This document shows, in pieces, positions 1 through 6,536 of a stretch of 15,513 bases of DNA. The DNA comes from Acidimicrobiaceae bacterium. GTDB taxonomy: Bacteria > Actinomycetota > Acidimicrobiia > Acidimicrobiales > RAAP-2. Both the position numbers and the translations under genes were made by a program. Numbering within the stretch: position 1 is the first letter of the stretch; each line of letters begins with the position of its first letter. The DNA is taken from assembly GCA_003133075.1 (NCBI GenBank), contig PKZN01000122.1, forward strand, positions 1 to 15,513, given 5' to 3'. The notes beneath the pieces were generated by a model, which was given only the letters and a program-made list of their open reading frames with translations, did no database searches and was not told where the DNA came from.

Positions 1-525
1 TCCGTCCTGGTCAACGGGGCATCCGGAGGTGTTGGGTCCTTCGCGGTACAGATCGCAGCGTCCCTCGGTGCCGAGGTGACTGGCGTGTGCAGCACGAGGA
101 ATGTTGAACTCGTGAAGTCGATCGGCGCCACCGACGTCATCGATTACTCTCGTGACGACTTCACTCAACAGTCCCGGCGATTTGACGTGGTCATCGATAC
201 GATCGGAAACCGCTCGCTCGGCGACCTTCGTCGCGCACTCACGCCGCGGGGGACCCTCGTCATCGCGGGAGGGGGCAGCGGAAAGTGGTTTCGGCCGATA
301 GCGCTGTTATTGAAAGCAATCGTCGTCGCGCCCTTCGTCCGCCAGCAGATTCGTGGCTTCATGGCCATAGTGACGACGGAGAACCTCGAGACGCTCTCCA
401 CGCTCGCGACCTCGGGTGACGTCGTTCCCCTCATTGATCGGACGTACTCGCTGAGCGATGCGCCAAGGGCGCTCGGGTACGTCGAAGAAGGTCACGCCAG
501 AGGGAAGGTCATCATCACCGTGTGA
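1..525 (+). CDS. Zinc-type quinone oxidoreductase / alcohol dehydrogenase, C-terminal part (5' end outside window)
   Basis: Reading frame 1 is open from the first base to a TGA at 523-525, so the gene starts before the window. The visible 174 residues begin in the nucleotide-binding Rossmann fold: NGASGGVGSFAVQIA is the glycine-rich dinucleotide motif, then a second strand (GAEVTGVCSTRN), the GATDVIDYSRDDF segment and DVVIDTIGN, all typical of the MDR superfamily (zinc-less quinone oxidoreductase group). The end, RALGYVEEGHARGKVIITV, is the standard C-terminus of NAD(P)H:quinone oxidoreductases of about 310-330 aa. By family knowledge it should transfer hydride from NAD(P)H to a quinone or activated alkene in the cytosol. 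The substrate cannot be read. The missing N-terminal half would show whether zinc ligands exist. The family call is secure. Confidence 0.9.
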   Translation, partial: SVLVNGASGGVGSFAVQIAASLGAEVTGVCSTRNVELVKSIGATDVIDYSRDDFTQQSRRFDVVIDTIGNRSLGDLRRALTPRGTLVIAGGGSGKWFRPIALLLKAIVVAPFVRQQIRGFMAIVTTENLETLSTLATSGDVVPLIDRTYSLSDAPRALGYVEEGHARGKVIITV

Positions 526-879
526 GGATTGTGGGCGACTCGGCGCACTTGTTCCAGGTCCCGGACGGCCCGAATTTGCAAAGTTCGATTCAGCGACGGA
601 GATTGCGGCTCGACTGGAGAGATCGTTACTGAATTGTCCGCTGTCGCGTCTTGACCCACCCATCGAAGCCCGTGCTCACTCTTCGATCTGACGATCCTTG
701 ACACGTTTGCAACGTAGTACCGGCATACTCGCATCCGCGTCAATGAAATCAAAACTTTATCTGAGTCCGATTCAAGCGTAAGGGCGGAGCCTCCGTGCAG
801 AGCCGTCGCGCAGAGGGCGCCGAGTACCGTACGCGCTACGTGGCTATCTTGTGAACTTGACCAGAGTGGGGGCTACAGA
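526..879. other. 354-bp intergenic stretch without a recognised gene
   Basis: No reading frame here has a start, ribosome site and recognisable protein. Frame 2 stays open from 458 to 691 across the end of the dehydrogenase, but its product resembles nothing I know. A TTGACA hexamer lies at 698-703 with a poor -10 candidate (CATACT, 724-729) at a 20-bp spacing, so a promoter for the downstream secreted protein is possible but weak. A TATCTT hexamer at 845-850 is another -10 candidate. I see no terminator hairpin and no copy of the window's dispersed repeat. Confidence 0.4.
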
Positions 880-1470
880 GTGCGACGATTTCAGAGCATC
901 AAGATGTTTGCACGGCTCTGTATCAGCTCTGTGCTCGTCGCTGGCTCCGTGACTCTCATTTCACTGTTCCAGTCATCAGACGCTTCTGCCACCTCCTCGA
1001 CCCCCATTTGCTCCACCACTCAATTGTCCGTGGGGGTAGAAACAGGTACCGGCGCCTACTCCGCCGCTGGAAATCACGGTGTTGCCTTCGCTCTCATCAA
1101 TATCGGTCATGCCGCATGCAGTTTGGAGGGTTATCCCAAGCTTGAATTTTATCCCTCGATCTATAAACGCGAGATCATCAAAACCACTGATAACGGAGGG
1201 GGACAGATCTTCGCAGCCGTGAAGCCCCGTCGGGTCATTATCGGCCCCGGTGCCACCGCCTCGTACGGGATTAACTATGGCGACGCGTACAATCAAGGAG
1301 ATCCCAGTGCAGGTCCGTGCATGACACAGAGCGTCACTGCCTCGTTCCCTGTGCGCGTCCATCCGTACTCGGTGCCGTTCACGGTACCGCTAGAACTGAA
1401 CTTCTGTTTCGCGAACTTCCATATTGGCGTGACGTCAATCCAGGCAGGACCACTCCCAAGAACTAATTAG
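880..1470 (+). CDS. Secreted DUF4232-type protein
   Basis: A 196-residue protein with an N-terminal export signal: basic MRRFQSIK, then a hydrophobic stretch at about residues 10-30, then an Ala/Ser-rich probable cleavage area (SDASATSS). The mature part has four cysteines (in PICSTTQL, ACSLEGYP, PCMTQS and NFCFANF), likely two disulfides, and the pattern of the actinobacterial DUF4232 domain: a Cys near the start, a segment like ALINIGHAACSLEGYPKLEF, and a beta-rich remainder. The biochemical role of DUF4232 is unknown. I kept the GTG at 880 because a G-rich Shine-Dalgarno-like run lies at 868-872. ATG at 904 is an alternative that still leaves a signal peptide. A copy of the dispersed repeat begins 11 bp after the stop, so the gene may be the cargo of one cassette. 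Confidence 0.75.
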   Translation: MRRFQSIKMFARLCISSVLVAGSVTLISLFQSSDASATSSTPICSTTQLSVGVETGTGAYSAAGNHGVAFALINIGHAACSLEGYPKLEFYPSIYKREIIKTTDNGGGQIFAAVKPRRVIIGPGATASYGINYGDAYNQGDPSAGPCMTQSVTASFPVRVHPYSVPFTVPLELNFCFANFHIGVTSIQAGPLPRTN

Positions 1471-1481
1471 TCCGATCCAGC

Positions 1482-1525
1482 CGCCAATGCAAGGTTGCAG
1501 AACTGTTGCGTCGGGTCTCCGACAC
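1482..1525 (-). repeat. Boundary repeat copy 1
   Basis: On the plus strand it opens with CGCCAATG and ends with TCGGGTCTCCGACAC. The TCGG/CCGA arms around GTCT can form a hairpin. On the minus strand it reads in frame VSETRRNSSATLHWR followed by LDRTN and a stop, the same tail as at 2099-2145, 6537-6586, 8040-8087 and 8573-8621. It lies between the end of the DUF4232 gene and the end of the phosphatase gene. Strand is given as the strand with the conserved reading. Confidence 0.75.
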
Positions 1526-1587
1526 TGGCTCGATAGCTAGACGAAATGCTGTCGAGAGTCCTAAACGAAGCGCGCCCGTCGACTAGT

Positions 1588-2040
1588 TCAGAGTGAATTT
1601 TCGAACCTTTCGATGAAACGGCGTTGATCGTCTGTCTCAACCGCTCTTACGTCATAGTGTGATCGAACCCATTCCACTGCTTCGTCGGCTTGAATGCCGG
1701 CACAGACAGCAAGACAACTGAGGACGGTTCCCGTCCTTCCCAGCCCGCCATAGCAAGCTATCTCGACGAGCTCACCGGCTTTGGCTCGCGCGTGGATGTT
1801 CGCGATGACTTCGAAAATATCCGCCTCATCCTTCGGAAGTCCGAAATCGGGCCAAGCAATCACCCGAACGGGCCAGGTGACATCTGGATCGGTCTGCCAC
1901 CTCGCATCAAGATAGACCGCGAAGTCGGGATGGCGAGGTCGTTCCGAGGAGATCAATCCGATACGACCCAGGGCGAGGACGAGCGTGTTGTCCGGCAGAG
2001 TTACAAGCACGTCCGCATTCTTACTCTCAGCCCACGACAA
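1588..2040 (-). CDS. Protein tyrosine phosphatase (CX5R family)
   Basis: A 150-residue single-domain phosphatase. The signature loop is ACYGGLGRTGT at about residues 95-105, giving the nucleophile Cys96 and phosphate-binding Arg102. WPDFGLPKDE at about 63-72 is the WPD loop with the general acid Asp65. The end (VRSHYDVRAVETDDQRRFIERF) fits small actinobacterial PTP-superfamily proteins of 150-170 aa. The residue before the catalytic Cys is Ala rather than the usual His, a common variant in this subgroup. The start is uncertain: TTG at 2040 is the only candidate before an upstream stop, and no good ribosome site precedes it, so a few N-terminal residues may have been lost when the repeat-bearing sequence at 2083-2177 became its neighbour. 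Expected role is hydrolysis of a phospho-tyrosine protein or small phosphoester. The target is unknown. Confidence 0.8.
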   Translation of the reverse strand: MSWAESKNADVLVTLPDNTLVLALGRIGLISSERPRHPDFAVYLDARWQTDPDVTWPVRVIAWPDFGLPKDEADIFEVIANIHARAKAGELVEIACYGGLGRTGTVLSCLAVCAGIQADEAVEWVRSHYDVRAVETDDQRRFIERFENSL

Positions 2041-2098
2041 ATTGGCAACAGTCTCGCGCCCCTTGTGGTGCTTGCACGACCCTTACAACAACCGAAGT

Positions 2099-2145
2099 CG
2101 CCAGTGCTTGGTTGTAGATCTGTTGCTTCGGGTCTCCGACACCAC
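2099..2145 (-). repeat. Boundary repeat copy 2, inside the recombinase 3' end
   Basis: Begins CGCCAGTGCTTGG on the plus strand and contains TGTTGCTTCGG-GTCT-CCGACACCACC, an imperfect hairpin around GTCT. On the minus strand it encodes VSETRSNRSTTKHWR, the C-terminal tail of the decayed serine recombinase. It is the only copy attached to recognisable recombinase sequence, which links the repeat family to that gene. Confidence 0.8.
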
Positions 2146-2177
2146 CGTCTCCGACACCACCGTCTCCGACACCACAG
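2133..2177. repeat. Three 15-bp tandem repeats at the edge of boundary repeat copy 2
   Basis: The unit TCTCCGACACCACCG occurs at 2133-2147 and 2148-2162, and with its last three bases changed (ending CAG) at 2163-2177. The length is a multiple of three, so the minus-strand recombinase frame gains VVSET repeats without shifting. The unit is the outer edge of the boundary repeat itself, so the array probably arose by slippage or unequal exchange at that edge. Confidence 0.9.
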
Positions 2178-2826
2178 GTTTGATACCAGGATGCAGTCCA
2201 ACCTCATCAAGCGTCACGAGAATGGGTAGCGCTCCCACTACCTGAACTGTCAATCGGTCAGGGAAACTCTTGACCGCATCGACGAGATCCTCGCCCAGGA
2301 CTCTTTGTTCTGTGACAGAGGCGCGCTTCCAGATCTCGTTAAAGTCGAGCCGGGCGATGACTTCCGTAACCTCGTCAAACCGCGCAGCAGCCTCATCACG
2401 GCGGCGTTGCTCGCGTTCGGCATTGCTGATCTCACTCTTTAAGGCGTCGATCTGAGCTGTCAGTTGCTGACGTTCGACGGCATAGGCATCGATGTCAATC
2501 TTGTCGGTGTAATAGAGATCGAGCAGCTTTCGCTCCTTACTCCGAATTGATGTGCCGACAGAGGCGGCGAGGGTCCCGCCGACGGCTCTACGTGATGGTG
2601 TGCGCTCAACTGATGACGGATGGCTGGTTGAAGGGCGACATCGTTTGCTAGCACTCGTAGACCGAGGATCGTGGCGCGATGAAGCCTGTTGGCGGAGCGT
2701 CCGGGTTAGTCACAGCCTTTGCCGCGATGGCGACACCCGTAGATCGCTTGGCTGCGCTTGTTCTGGTGCACGCCCGTACGTTGGTTGTAGAAGCGTTCCG
2801 ACGCTGACAACTCCAGTGACAAGCAG

Positions 2827-3105
2827 TCAAGGTGATCCTTCGTCGGGTATGTCCATCTGGAGCACTGACATGCCGCGCAGATCGAGCCATACGCGATTGC
2901 GATTTTGCATCACGCGAAGGACGACGGCGTCGCACGACGAACATCGCAAGATGACGCCGGGGGCGTGTACGTAGGCGTCGAGTTCGCCCAACGGACGAAC
3001 GGTACCGCAGTGCGCGCAGTGCGTGGCGGCGACCGTCATCTCGGGGTAAAAAATCGAAGCCAGAATGCCCGCTGCGACGTTCCCGTCTAGTGGCGCTGAG
3101 TCCAT
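2827..3105 (-). CDS. DUF6510 zinc-ribbon protein
   Basis: A 92-residue protein starting MDSAPLDGNVAAG. Two Cys pairs, CAHC and CSSC, about 25 residues apart, form a probable zinc ribbon, and the end VWLDLRGMSVLQM matches the small DUF6510 family as I know it. I place the start at ATG 3105 because GGAGG lies five bases before it and the stop of the upstream reductase (TGA, 3107-3109) is one base away, which suggests translational coupling. An upstream ATG at 3117 has no comparable site. It is the last gene of a three-gene operon with a Moco oxidoreductase and a ferredoxin-type reductase, an arrangement I recall from other actinobacteria. The function is unknown. A metal-binding accessory protein for these partners is an inference. 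Confidence 0.75.
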   Translation of the reverse strand: MDSAPLDGNVAAGILASIFYPEMTVAATHCAHCGTVRPLGELDAYVHAPGVILRCSSCDAVVLRVMQNRNRVWLDLRGMSVLQMDIPDEGSP

Positions 3106-3106
3106 G

Positions 3107-3829
3107 TCAACCTCCATTCGTGGGACCGAAGCGTTCGGTCTTCACGTTTCGCGGCGCTACACCAAGCGCCACGAGCGCGTTCGCCACGGACTCGACGAAC
3201 GGCGTCGGCCCGCAGACGAAGCAGAGCAAGTCCTCAGGGGCAGGGCTCGTCAGCTCGGATAGCAGATTGTGGTCGATGCGACCTCTGCGTCCCGACCAAG
3301 AGGAGGAAGTCTCTCTCGTCAACGTGATGTTTACGTCTCGATGGTCGCTCTGTAGCATCGTCTGCTCCTCGCGATAGAGAAGGTCCTGCTCGGTTCGAGC
3401 CGAGTAGATCAAGCGCATGTGCGTCACCGCATTGAGATCGGCGTGGTAACGGAAGATCGACATCAGCGGAACCACGCCGGAGCCGCCCCCGAGGAGGAGG
3501 ACCGGGCGCGTCTCGGTCTTCTCCCAGACGAAGTACCCGCCGATCGGTCCGCGGATCTCGAACTGATCGCCGACCGCGAGGCCGGTGAGATAGGGCGAGA
3601 CCTCACCGTCGTCGAGTCGTACAATAGACAGCTCCACCCCGTCAGAGCGGGGTGACGAGGCGATGGAATAACTGCGTTCGGCCGAGTACCCGTCCTCTGC
3701 GGTCAAGCGAACGTCGACGTGCTGGCCCGCTTTATGACCGGGCCACTCGGGGACGTCCAACCACAGACTTACGGCATCGGGCGTCTCGGCGATGGTCTTG
3801 GTCACGCTCGACACGAGCCAGCGCAGCAC
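3107..3829 (-). CDS. Ferredoxin/flavodoxin-reductase-like FAD oxidoreductase
   Basis: A 240-residue FNR-family protein. FAD motif RSYSIAS is at about residues 52-58 and GEVSPYL at 75-81. The NAD(P)-binding motif LLLGGGSGVVPLMS is at about 111-124, and CGPTPFVE at 206-213 is the C-terminal nucleotide motif. No plant-type 2Fe-2S domain is present, so it must pass electrons to a separate partner. The start is GTG at 3829, three bases after the stop of the upstream Moco enzyme, with GGAG inside that gene's end as ribosome site. Family knowledge predicts electron transfer between NAD(P)H and a protein acceptor. The tight coupling suggests it serves the sulfite-oxidase-like enzyme encoded just upstream. 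The specific donor and acceptor cannot be read. Confidence 0.88.
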   Translation of the reverse strand: MLRWLVSSVTKTIAETPDAVSLWLDVPEWPGHKAGQHVDVRLTAEDGYSAERSYSIASSPRSDGVELSIVRLDDGEVSPYLTGLAVGDQFEIRGPIGGYFVWEKTETRPVLLLGGGSGVVPLMSIFRYHADLNAVTHMRLIYSARTEQDLLYREEQTMLQSDHRDVNITLTRETSSSWSGRRGRIDHNLLSELTSPAPEDLLCFVCGPTPFVESVANALVALGVAPRNVKTERFGPTNGG

Positions 3830-3832
3830 GCC

Positions 3833-4438
3833 TCAGTCTCCTTGATAGCGCTGTTCGCGCCATGGGTCTCCGTAGTTGTTGTATCCGAGCGACTCCCAGA
3901 AACCCGGTTGGTCGTGATCGAGCAGCTTGAGACCCCGTACCCATTTCGCGCTCTTCCAGAAATACAAGTGAGGAACAAGTAGCCGGGCCGGCCCACCATG
4001 CTCGGGGGCGAGATCCTGACCGTCGAACTGAAAGGCGACCCAGGCCTTCCCGCCTCGCAAGTCTGCGATGGGAAAGTTCGTCGTGTAGTCCGGCTCGGCG
4101 AACGCGAGGACGTACTCCGCATCACTTTCGATTCCGGTGAGGAGCACGTCGAGCGATACGCCGGTCCACCTCGTTCCCAACTTCGTCCACTTCGTCACGC
4201 AACTGATGTCGACGATGGTGTCCTCGCGGGGGAGGGCCTGAAACTCGTCCCACGTCCAGTGCGCAAGTTGCGCGCCGGATTGGTCAACGATCTTGAAGTC
4301 CCAGGTATCGAGCGGCACGCGTGGCGTTTGACCGGCCGTCAGCACTGGAAAGTCGTTAGTCAAGTACTGTCCAGGCGGTATGAGCCCCGCGTCGGACTGG
4401 CGCGGACGCCCGTGAAAGCCGCGGCTTATAAATGCCAA
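3833..4438 (-). CDS. Sulfite-oxidase-like molybdopterin oxidoreductase
   Basis: A 201-residue protein with the single molybdopterin domain of the sulfite oxidase family. DISCVTKWTKLG at about residues 77-88 holds Cys80, the expected molybdenum ligand. EHGGPARLLVPHLYFWKSAK and the end GDPWREQRYQGD are hallmarks of the short actinobacterial sulfite-oxidase-like group. There is no Tat or Sec signal and no C-terminal dimerisation domain, so it should be cytosolic, unlike YedY/MsrP. I chose TTG at 4438 because AGGAGG lies just upstream and relatives begin at the segment AFISRGF. The longer open frame to 4636 would overlap the divergent secreted-protein gene. It is the first gene of an operon with the FAD reductase and DUF6510 protein. 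The substrate is unknown. Confidence 0.88.
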   Translation of the reverse strand: MAFISRGFHGRPRQSDAGLIPPGQYLTNDFPVLTAGQTPRVPLDTWDFKIVDQSGAQLAHWTWDEFQALPREDTIVDISCVTKWTKLGTRWTGVSLDVLLTGIESDAEYVLAFAEPDYTTNFPIADLRGGKAWVAFQFDGQDLAPEHGGPARLLVPHLYFWKSAKWVRGLKLLDHDQPGFWESLGYNNYGDPWREQRYQGD

Positions 4439-4556
4439 CTCCCCTCCTAACGAGAAGTGCAAACACATTTCTAGCGCGCCTTCGAAGGCGACGCCATCGG
4501 TCTCCCCAGCCATTTCATGTGAGAGACTGAGCGTATCTAGTGAGGGGGAGAACTCT

Positions 4557-4979
4557 GTGGGGAACACTATTAAACGAAGTGGCGTCGTCGCGGCGGCACT
4601 CACCATCGCTGCTGCGTTCATTCCCGCCATGGCCACGTCGGCCGTGGCGATTTCTGCGCCCCATCAGCCGACGTCCGTCTTCGTGCGCGCGCCCCAATCC
4701 ACCAAGACACCTACCAAGTGCACCATCGAGGTCTTTAGTCGGGTCATCAAGCCGCTCCTAGATGGAAGCTCGTATACAGTCAACTCAGTTGCGTGTTCGG
4801 GAGATTGGGCCGACGTGATCTTCACGTCCGAAGGGACCAAGCAGGTCGACGTGGCGGAGTACAACAAGCCCCTCGGGGTGTGGGTTCCGGACAACACCAC
4901 CGAAGTGTGCTCGAAGCACATGGTTCCGAAAGCCCTCAAGATCAAGGCGTGCTCCGGCACAATCTCTCAGGCGCAGTAA
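4557..4979 (+). CDS. Small secreted protein of unknown function
   Basis: A 140-residue protein with an N-terminal signal sequence: MGNTIKRSG, then a hydrophobic run rich in Ala at about residues 10-32 ending near SAVAISA. The mature part has four cysteines (PTKCTIEV, VACSGDWAD, TEVCSKHM, KACSGT). The CSGDWADV segment followed by a strand with GVWVPD is reminiscent of small actinobacterial exported proteins, but I cannot name a family. The start is GTG 4557, supported by the GGGGGAG ribosome site at 4544-4550, six bases upstream. It is transcribed divergently from the Moco operon, and the 118 bp between the two starts must hold both promoters. A perfect 10-bp palindrome, CACACGTGTG at 4985-4994, follows the stop. 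Confidence 0.7.
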   Translation: MGNTIKRSGVVAAALTIAAAFIPAMATSAVAISAPHQPTSVFVRAPQSTKTPTKCTIEVFSRVIKPLLDGSSYTVNSVACSGDWADVIFTSEGTKQVDVAEYNKPLGVWVPDNTTEVCSKHMVPKALKIKACSGTISQAQ

Positions 4980-5020
4980 CTTTTCACACGTGTGGGGTGA
5001 GCGTTCGCTGCAGCTGCCGA

Positions 5021-5121
5021 GTTGCGGAGTCGAGCGAGGTCCTTGCAGCGTTTCGCCTGGACGTCGGGGGGAACTCCGCCTGGTCCTCCGTCGAGACCCT
5101 CACGTACGCGATCGTCGTCAT
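5021..5121 (-). pseudogene. Serine recombinase, N-terminal fragment
   Basis: Beginning at ATG 5121, with a strong ribosome site (GAGGAGG, about 4 bases upstream), the minus strand reads MTTIAYVRVSTEDQAEF. This is the start of the resolvase domain, where the Ser of RVST is the family's catalytic nucleophile. A run of six G on the plus strand (5066-5071) marks a one-base frameshift, after which the neighbouring frame gives PDVQAKRCKDLARLRN, again matching large serine recombinases. Homology then stops at about 5021. Only about 34 codons remain. The fragment lies on the same strand as, and upstream of, the C-terminal relic at 2083-2826, so both may derive from one gene broken by insertion and deletion. 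They could equally be two different recombinases. Confidence 0.72.
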
Positions 5122-5168
5122 CGTCACCTCCTCGGCTCTTGGTTCCAAAAAGATCCGCAAGCCAGCAG

Positions 5169-6140
5169 TCAGTTGGTAACCAGCGCAAATGAGACCTGCC
5201 AGAGGCGCTTTGCGATCTCAGTGTCAAGCGCCCATTCTTTAACACCGTGAGGATTCTGGGCGAGATCGGCGTCATTCGGTACGGTGTAGGCCTCACGACA
5301 ATCGTCGAGGTAGTGACCCCCCGTATCTGCGAATTCGGGCGCCACTGCAGCGACGAGACTCGTGGCGGCGCCTTGCTCGACGGTCTTGTATTTGAAGAGT
5401 CCCGCGGCCTCCGCCGCTTCCAGCGAAGCTTTCTGCGTGGCAGAGAAGTTACGCTGCAGACCTGTAGCAATACCGCCAGGATTTACGGTGTTCGTGACGA
5501 TGCGGTCAGGTTGCCACCGGCGAGTGGCTTCAACGGAGAAAAGAGAGTTGGCTGTCTTAGATTGCGCATACGCAATTTGGGGGTCATAGGCCCGACGTTC
5601 GAACTGTAGGTCATCAAAATCGACGCCAGCACGCATGTGAGCCGTGGAGCTGAGTGAGACGATCCTCGCTCCTCCGCGCTCCGTTGCTCCGCTCGCCAGC
5701 GCGTCATGCAAACCGATGGCGAGGCGAAAGTGGCCAAGGTGGTTCGTTGCGAACTGCAATTCCCAACCTTCGACTGTGCGTTCGAGGCCGCTCGTGACGA
5801 TGCCGGCATTGTTGATCAAGAGATGTAGCGGGCCGTCCCACGCATCGATGAAGTCGGCGACAGATCGCCTGTCTGCAAGGTCAAGTTGAACCACCTGAGG
5901 CCTTGGTGCACCAGTCGAACGCCCGATTTCCTCTGCAACTGTGTTGCCCGCATCCGTATTTCGAACCGCAAGCGTCACTTCGGCGCCGGCCGCTGTCAGC
6001 ACGCGAGCGGTCTCGACACCTAGCCCGGAGGAGGCTCCGGTGACGATGGCGCGCACACCACTTAGGTCCGTACCACGCACCACATCATCCGCGGTACTGT
6101 CGGCGTTAAATGGGGTCGTGATAAGGGCACGGGACGTCAT
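5169..6140 (-). CDS. Short-chain dehydrogenase/reductase (SDR)
   Basis: A 323-residue classical SDR. TGASSGLG at about residues 34-41 is the NAD(P)-binding turn, NNAG is at 110-113, the catalytic Ser lies in VSLSST near 165, and YAQSK at 191-195 supplies the Tyr and Lys. The length and extended ends fit the retinol-dehydrogenase / WW-oxidoreductase-like group. It should oxidise an alcohol or reduce a carbonyl using NAD(P)(H) in the cytosol. The substrate is not evident. The start is ATG 6140, overlapping by ATGA the stop of an unrecognised open frame (6137-6367), which would allow translational coupling if that frame is real. The gene ends 48 bp before the start of the serine recombinase fragment. 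Confidence 0.9.
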   Translation of the reverse strand: MTSRALITTPFNADSTADDVVRGTDLSGVRAIVTGASSGLGVETARVLTAAGAEVTLAVRNTDAGNTVAEEIGRSTGAPRPQVVQLDLADRRSVADFIDAWDGPLHLLINNAGIVTSGLERTVEGWELQFATNHLGHFRLAIGLHDALASGATERGGARIVSLSSTAHMRAGVDFDDLQFERRAYDPQIAYAQSKTANSLFSVEATRRWQPDRIVTNTVNPGGIATGLQRNFSATQKASLEAAEAAGLFKYKTVEQGAATSLVAAVAPEFADTGGHYLDDCREAYTVPNDADLAQNPHGVKEWALDTEIAKRLWQVSFALVTN

Positions 6141-6367
6141 CGTTTGATGACCTTGGGGGTCTTCGCCCTGATGAAGAGGCAGCCTTCAATCGCGTCATCG
6201 GCGTACACGTAAACCACGAGGTTCTCCGTTCCGATCAGTTTCCAAGACGGGACAGCAAGAGAAATTTCTCGTGACCGAGATCCAGGTTCACATGAGTTTA
6301 AATGTGATGGCCTGCCCCCGAGCAAAGGAGGGCGCGAGATGCTGACACCCGCGCCAGGTCCGTACAC
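6137..6367 (-). CDS. Doubtful small ORF coupled to the SDR gene
   Basis: A 76-codon open frame whose stop overlaps the SDR start as ATGA, the arrangement of translationally coupled genes. The second half (WKLIGTENLVVYVYADDAIE, then GCLFIRAKTPKVIKR) looks like plausible protein, while the first half is Gly/Pro/Ser/Arg-rich and unconvincing. It may be the 3' remnant of a former operon partner whose 5' end was lost. I recognise no family, and the overlap could be chance. Confidence 0.25.
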   Translation of the reverse strand: MYGPGAGVSISRPPLLGGRPSHLNSCEPGSRSREISLAVPSWKLIGTENLVVYVYADDAIEGCLFIRAKTPKVIKR

Positions 6368-6477
6368 AACTCATGGTGGGATCGGACAGTGAATGATTCG
6401 CGCGTCGACAGCGGGAATCGACGTAACGCTTTCGACTGGCCCCGCCAAGCACTCTCCGTTATTCCCAGTCAGACAAA
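6368..6477. other. Intergenic sequence before the twin boundary repeats
   Basis: No gene, ribosome site or clear promoter is visible between the doubtful ORF and boundary repeat copy 3. The stretch CGCCAAGCACTCTCCG near 6443 vaguely resembles the repeat's opening but has no further match. Confidence 0.35.
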
Positions 6478-6514
6478 CGCCAGTCGGGGATTGTTGACTT
6501 CGGCTGTCCAACAC
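6478..6514 (-). repeat. Boundary repeat copy 3 (shortened)
   Basis: Opens CGCCAGTCGGGGATTG and ends CTTCGGCTGTCCAACACA. GTTGAC and GTCCAAC can pair with one bulged base around TTCGGCT. It is about six bases shorter than the other copies in the middle, and its minus-strand reading is VLDSRSQQ followed by a frame change before DWRL, so it looks like a decayed copy. It lies 22 bp from copy 4, in the same orientation. Confidence 0.55.
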
Positions 6515-6536
6515 AAAGTTGTCTTAACTCGCTGGC

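Larger units (their letters stand above)
2083..2826 (-). pseudogene. Large serine recombinase, decayed C-terminal part
   Basis: The minus strand carries the 3' part of a large serine integrase/resolvase. From the 5' side: a zinc-ribbon region (AIYGCRHRGKGCD), then after an in-frame TAA at 2706-2708, where the family normally has Gln, the segment LHRATILGLRVLANDVALQ and PAIRHQLSA. A frameshift between about 2548 and 2600 leads to KERKLLDLYYTDKIDIDAYA, a Glu/Arg-rich coiled coil, TEVIARLDFNEIWKRAS and LTVQVVGALPILVTLDEVGL, the standard end of the family. The reading then runs on as VVSET three times, RSNRSTTKHWR, LRLL and a TAA at 2083-2085. That tail overlaps boundary repeat copy 2. The catalytic N-terminal domain is absent. 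A separate N-terminal scrap lies at 5021-5121. The family assignment rests on recognising several segments by eye. One nonsense codon and one frameshift make it a pseudogene. Confidence 0.75.

Noticed and set aside
1690..2229. Plus-strand open frame antisense to the phosphatase, ending in RHHRL repeats
   Set aside because: It has no recognisable domain. The repeats are the other frame of the 15-bp tandem units, and the minus-strand phosphatase has clear catalytic motifs.
2771..2814. Possible extra boundary repeat (CGCCCGTACGTTGGTTGTAGA, sharing an 11-bp run with copy 2)
   Set aside because: The stretch lies inside the zinc-ribbon coding part of the recombinase relic, lacks the GTCTCCGACAC end and the hairpin, and its minus-strand reading fits the recombinase and not the VSET...HWR tail. 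The shared TTGGTTGTAGA is probably chance.
4439..4636. N-terminal extension of the sulfite-oxidase-like protein as a signal peptide
   Set aside because: The extension overlaps the divergent secreted-protein gene, has no twin-arginine motif, and a TTG with an AGGAGG site matches the usual start of the family.
4985..4994. Perfect palindrome CACACGTGTG after the secreted-protein gene
   Set aside because: Ten bases are too short to be a terminator and there is no T-run. A 10-bp palindrome of this kind is not rare by chance.
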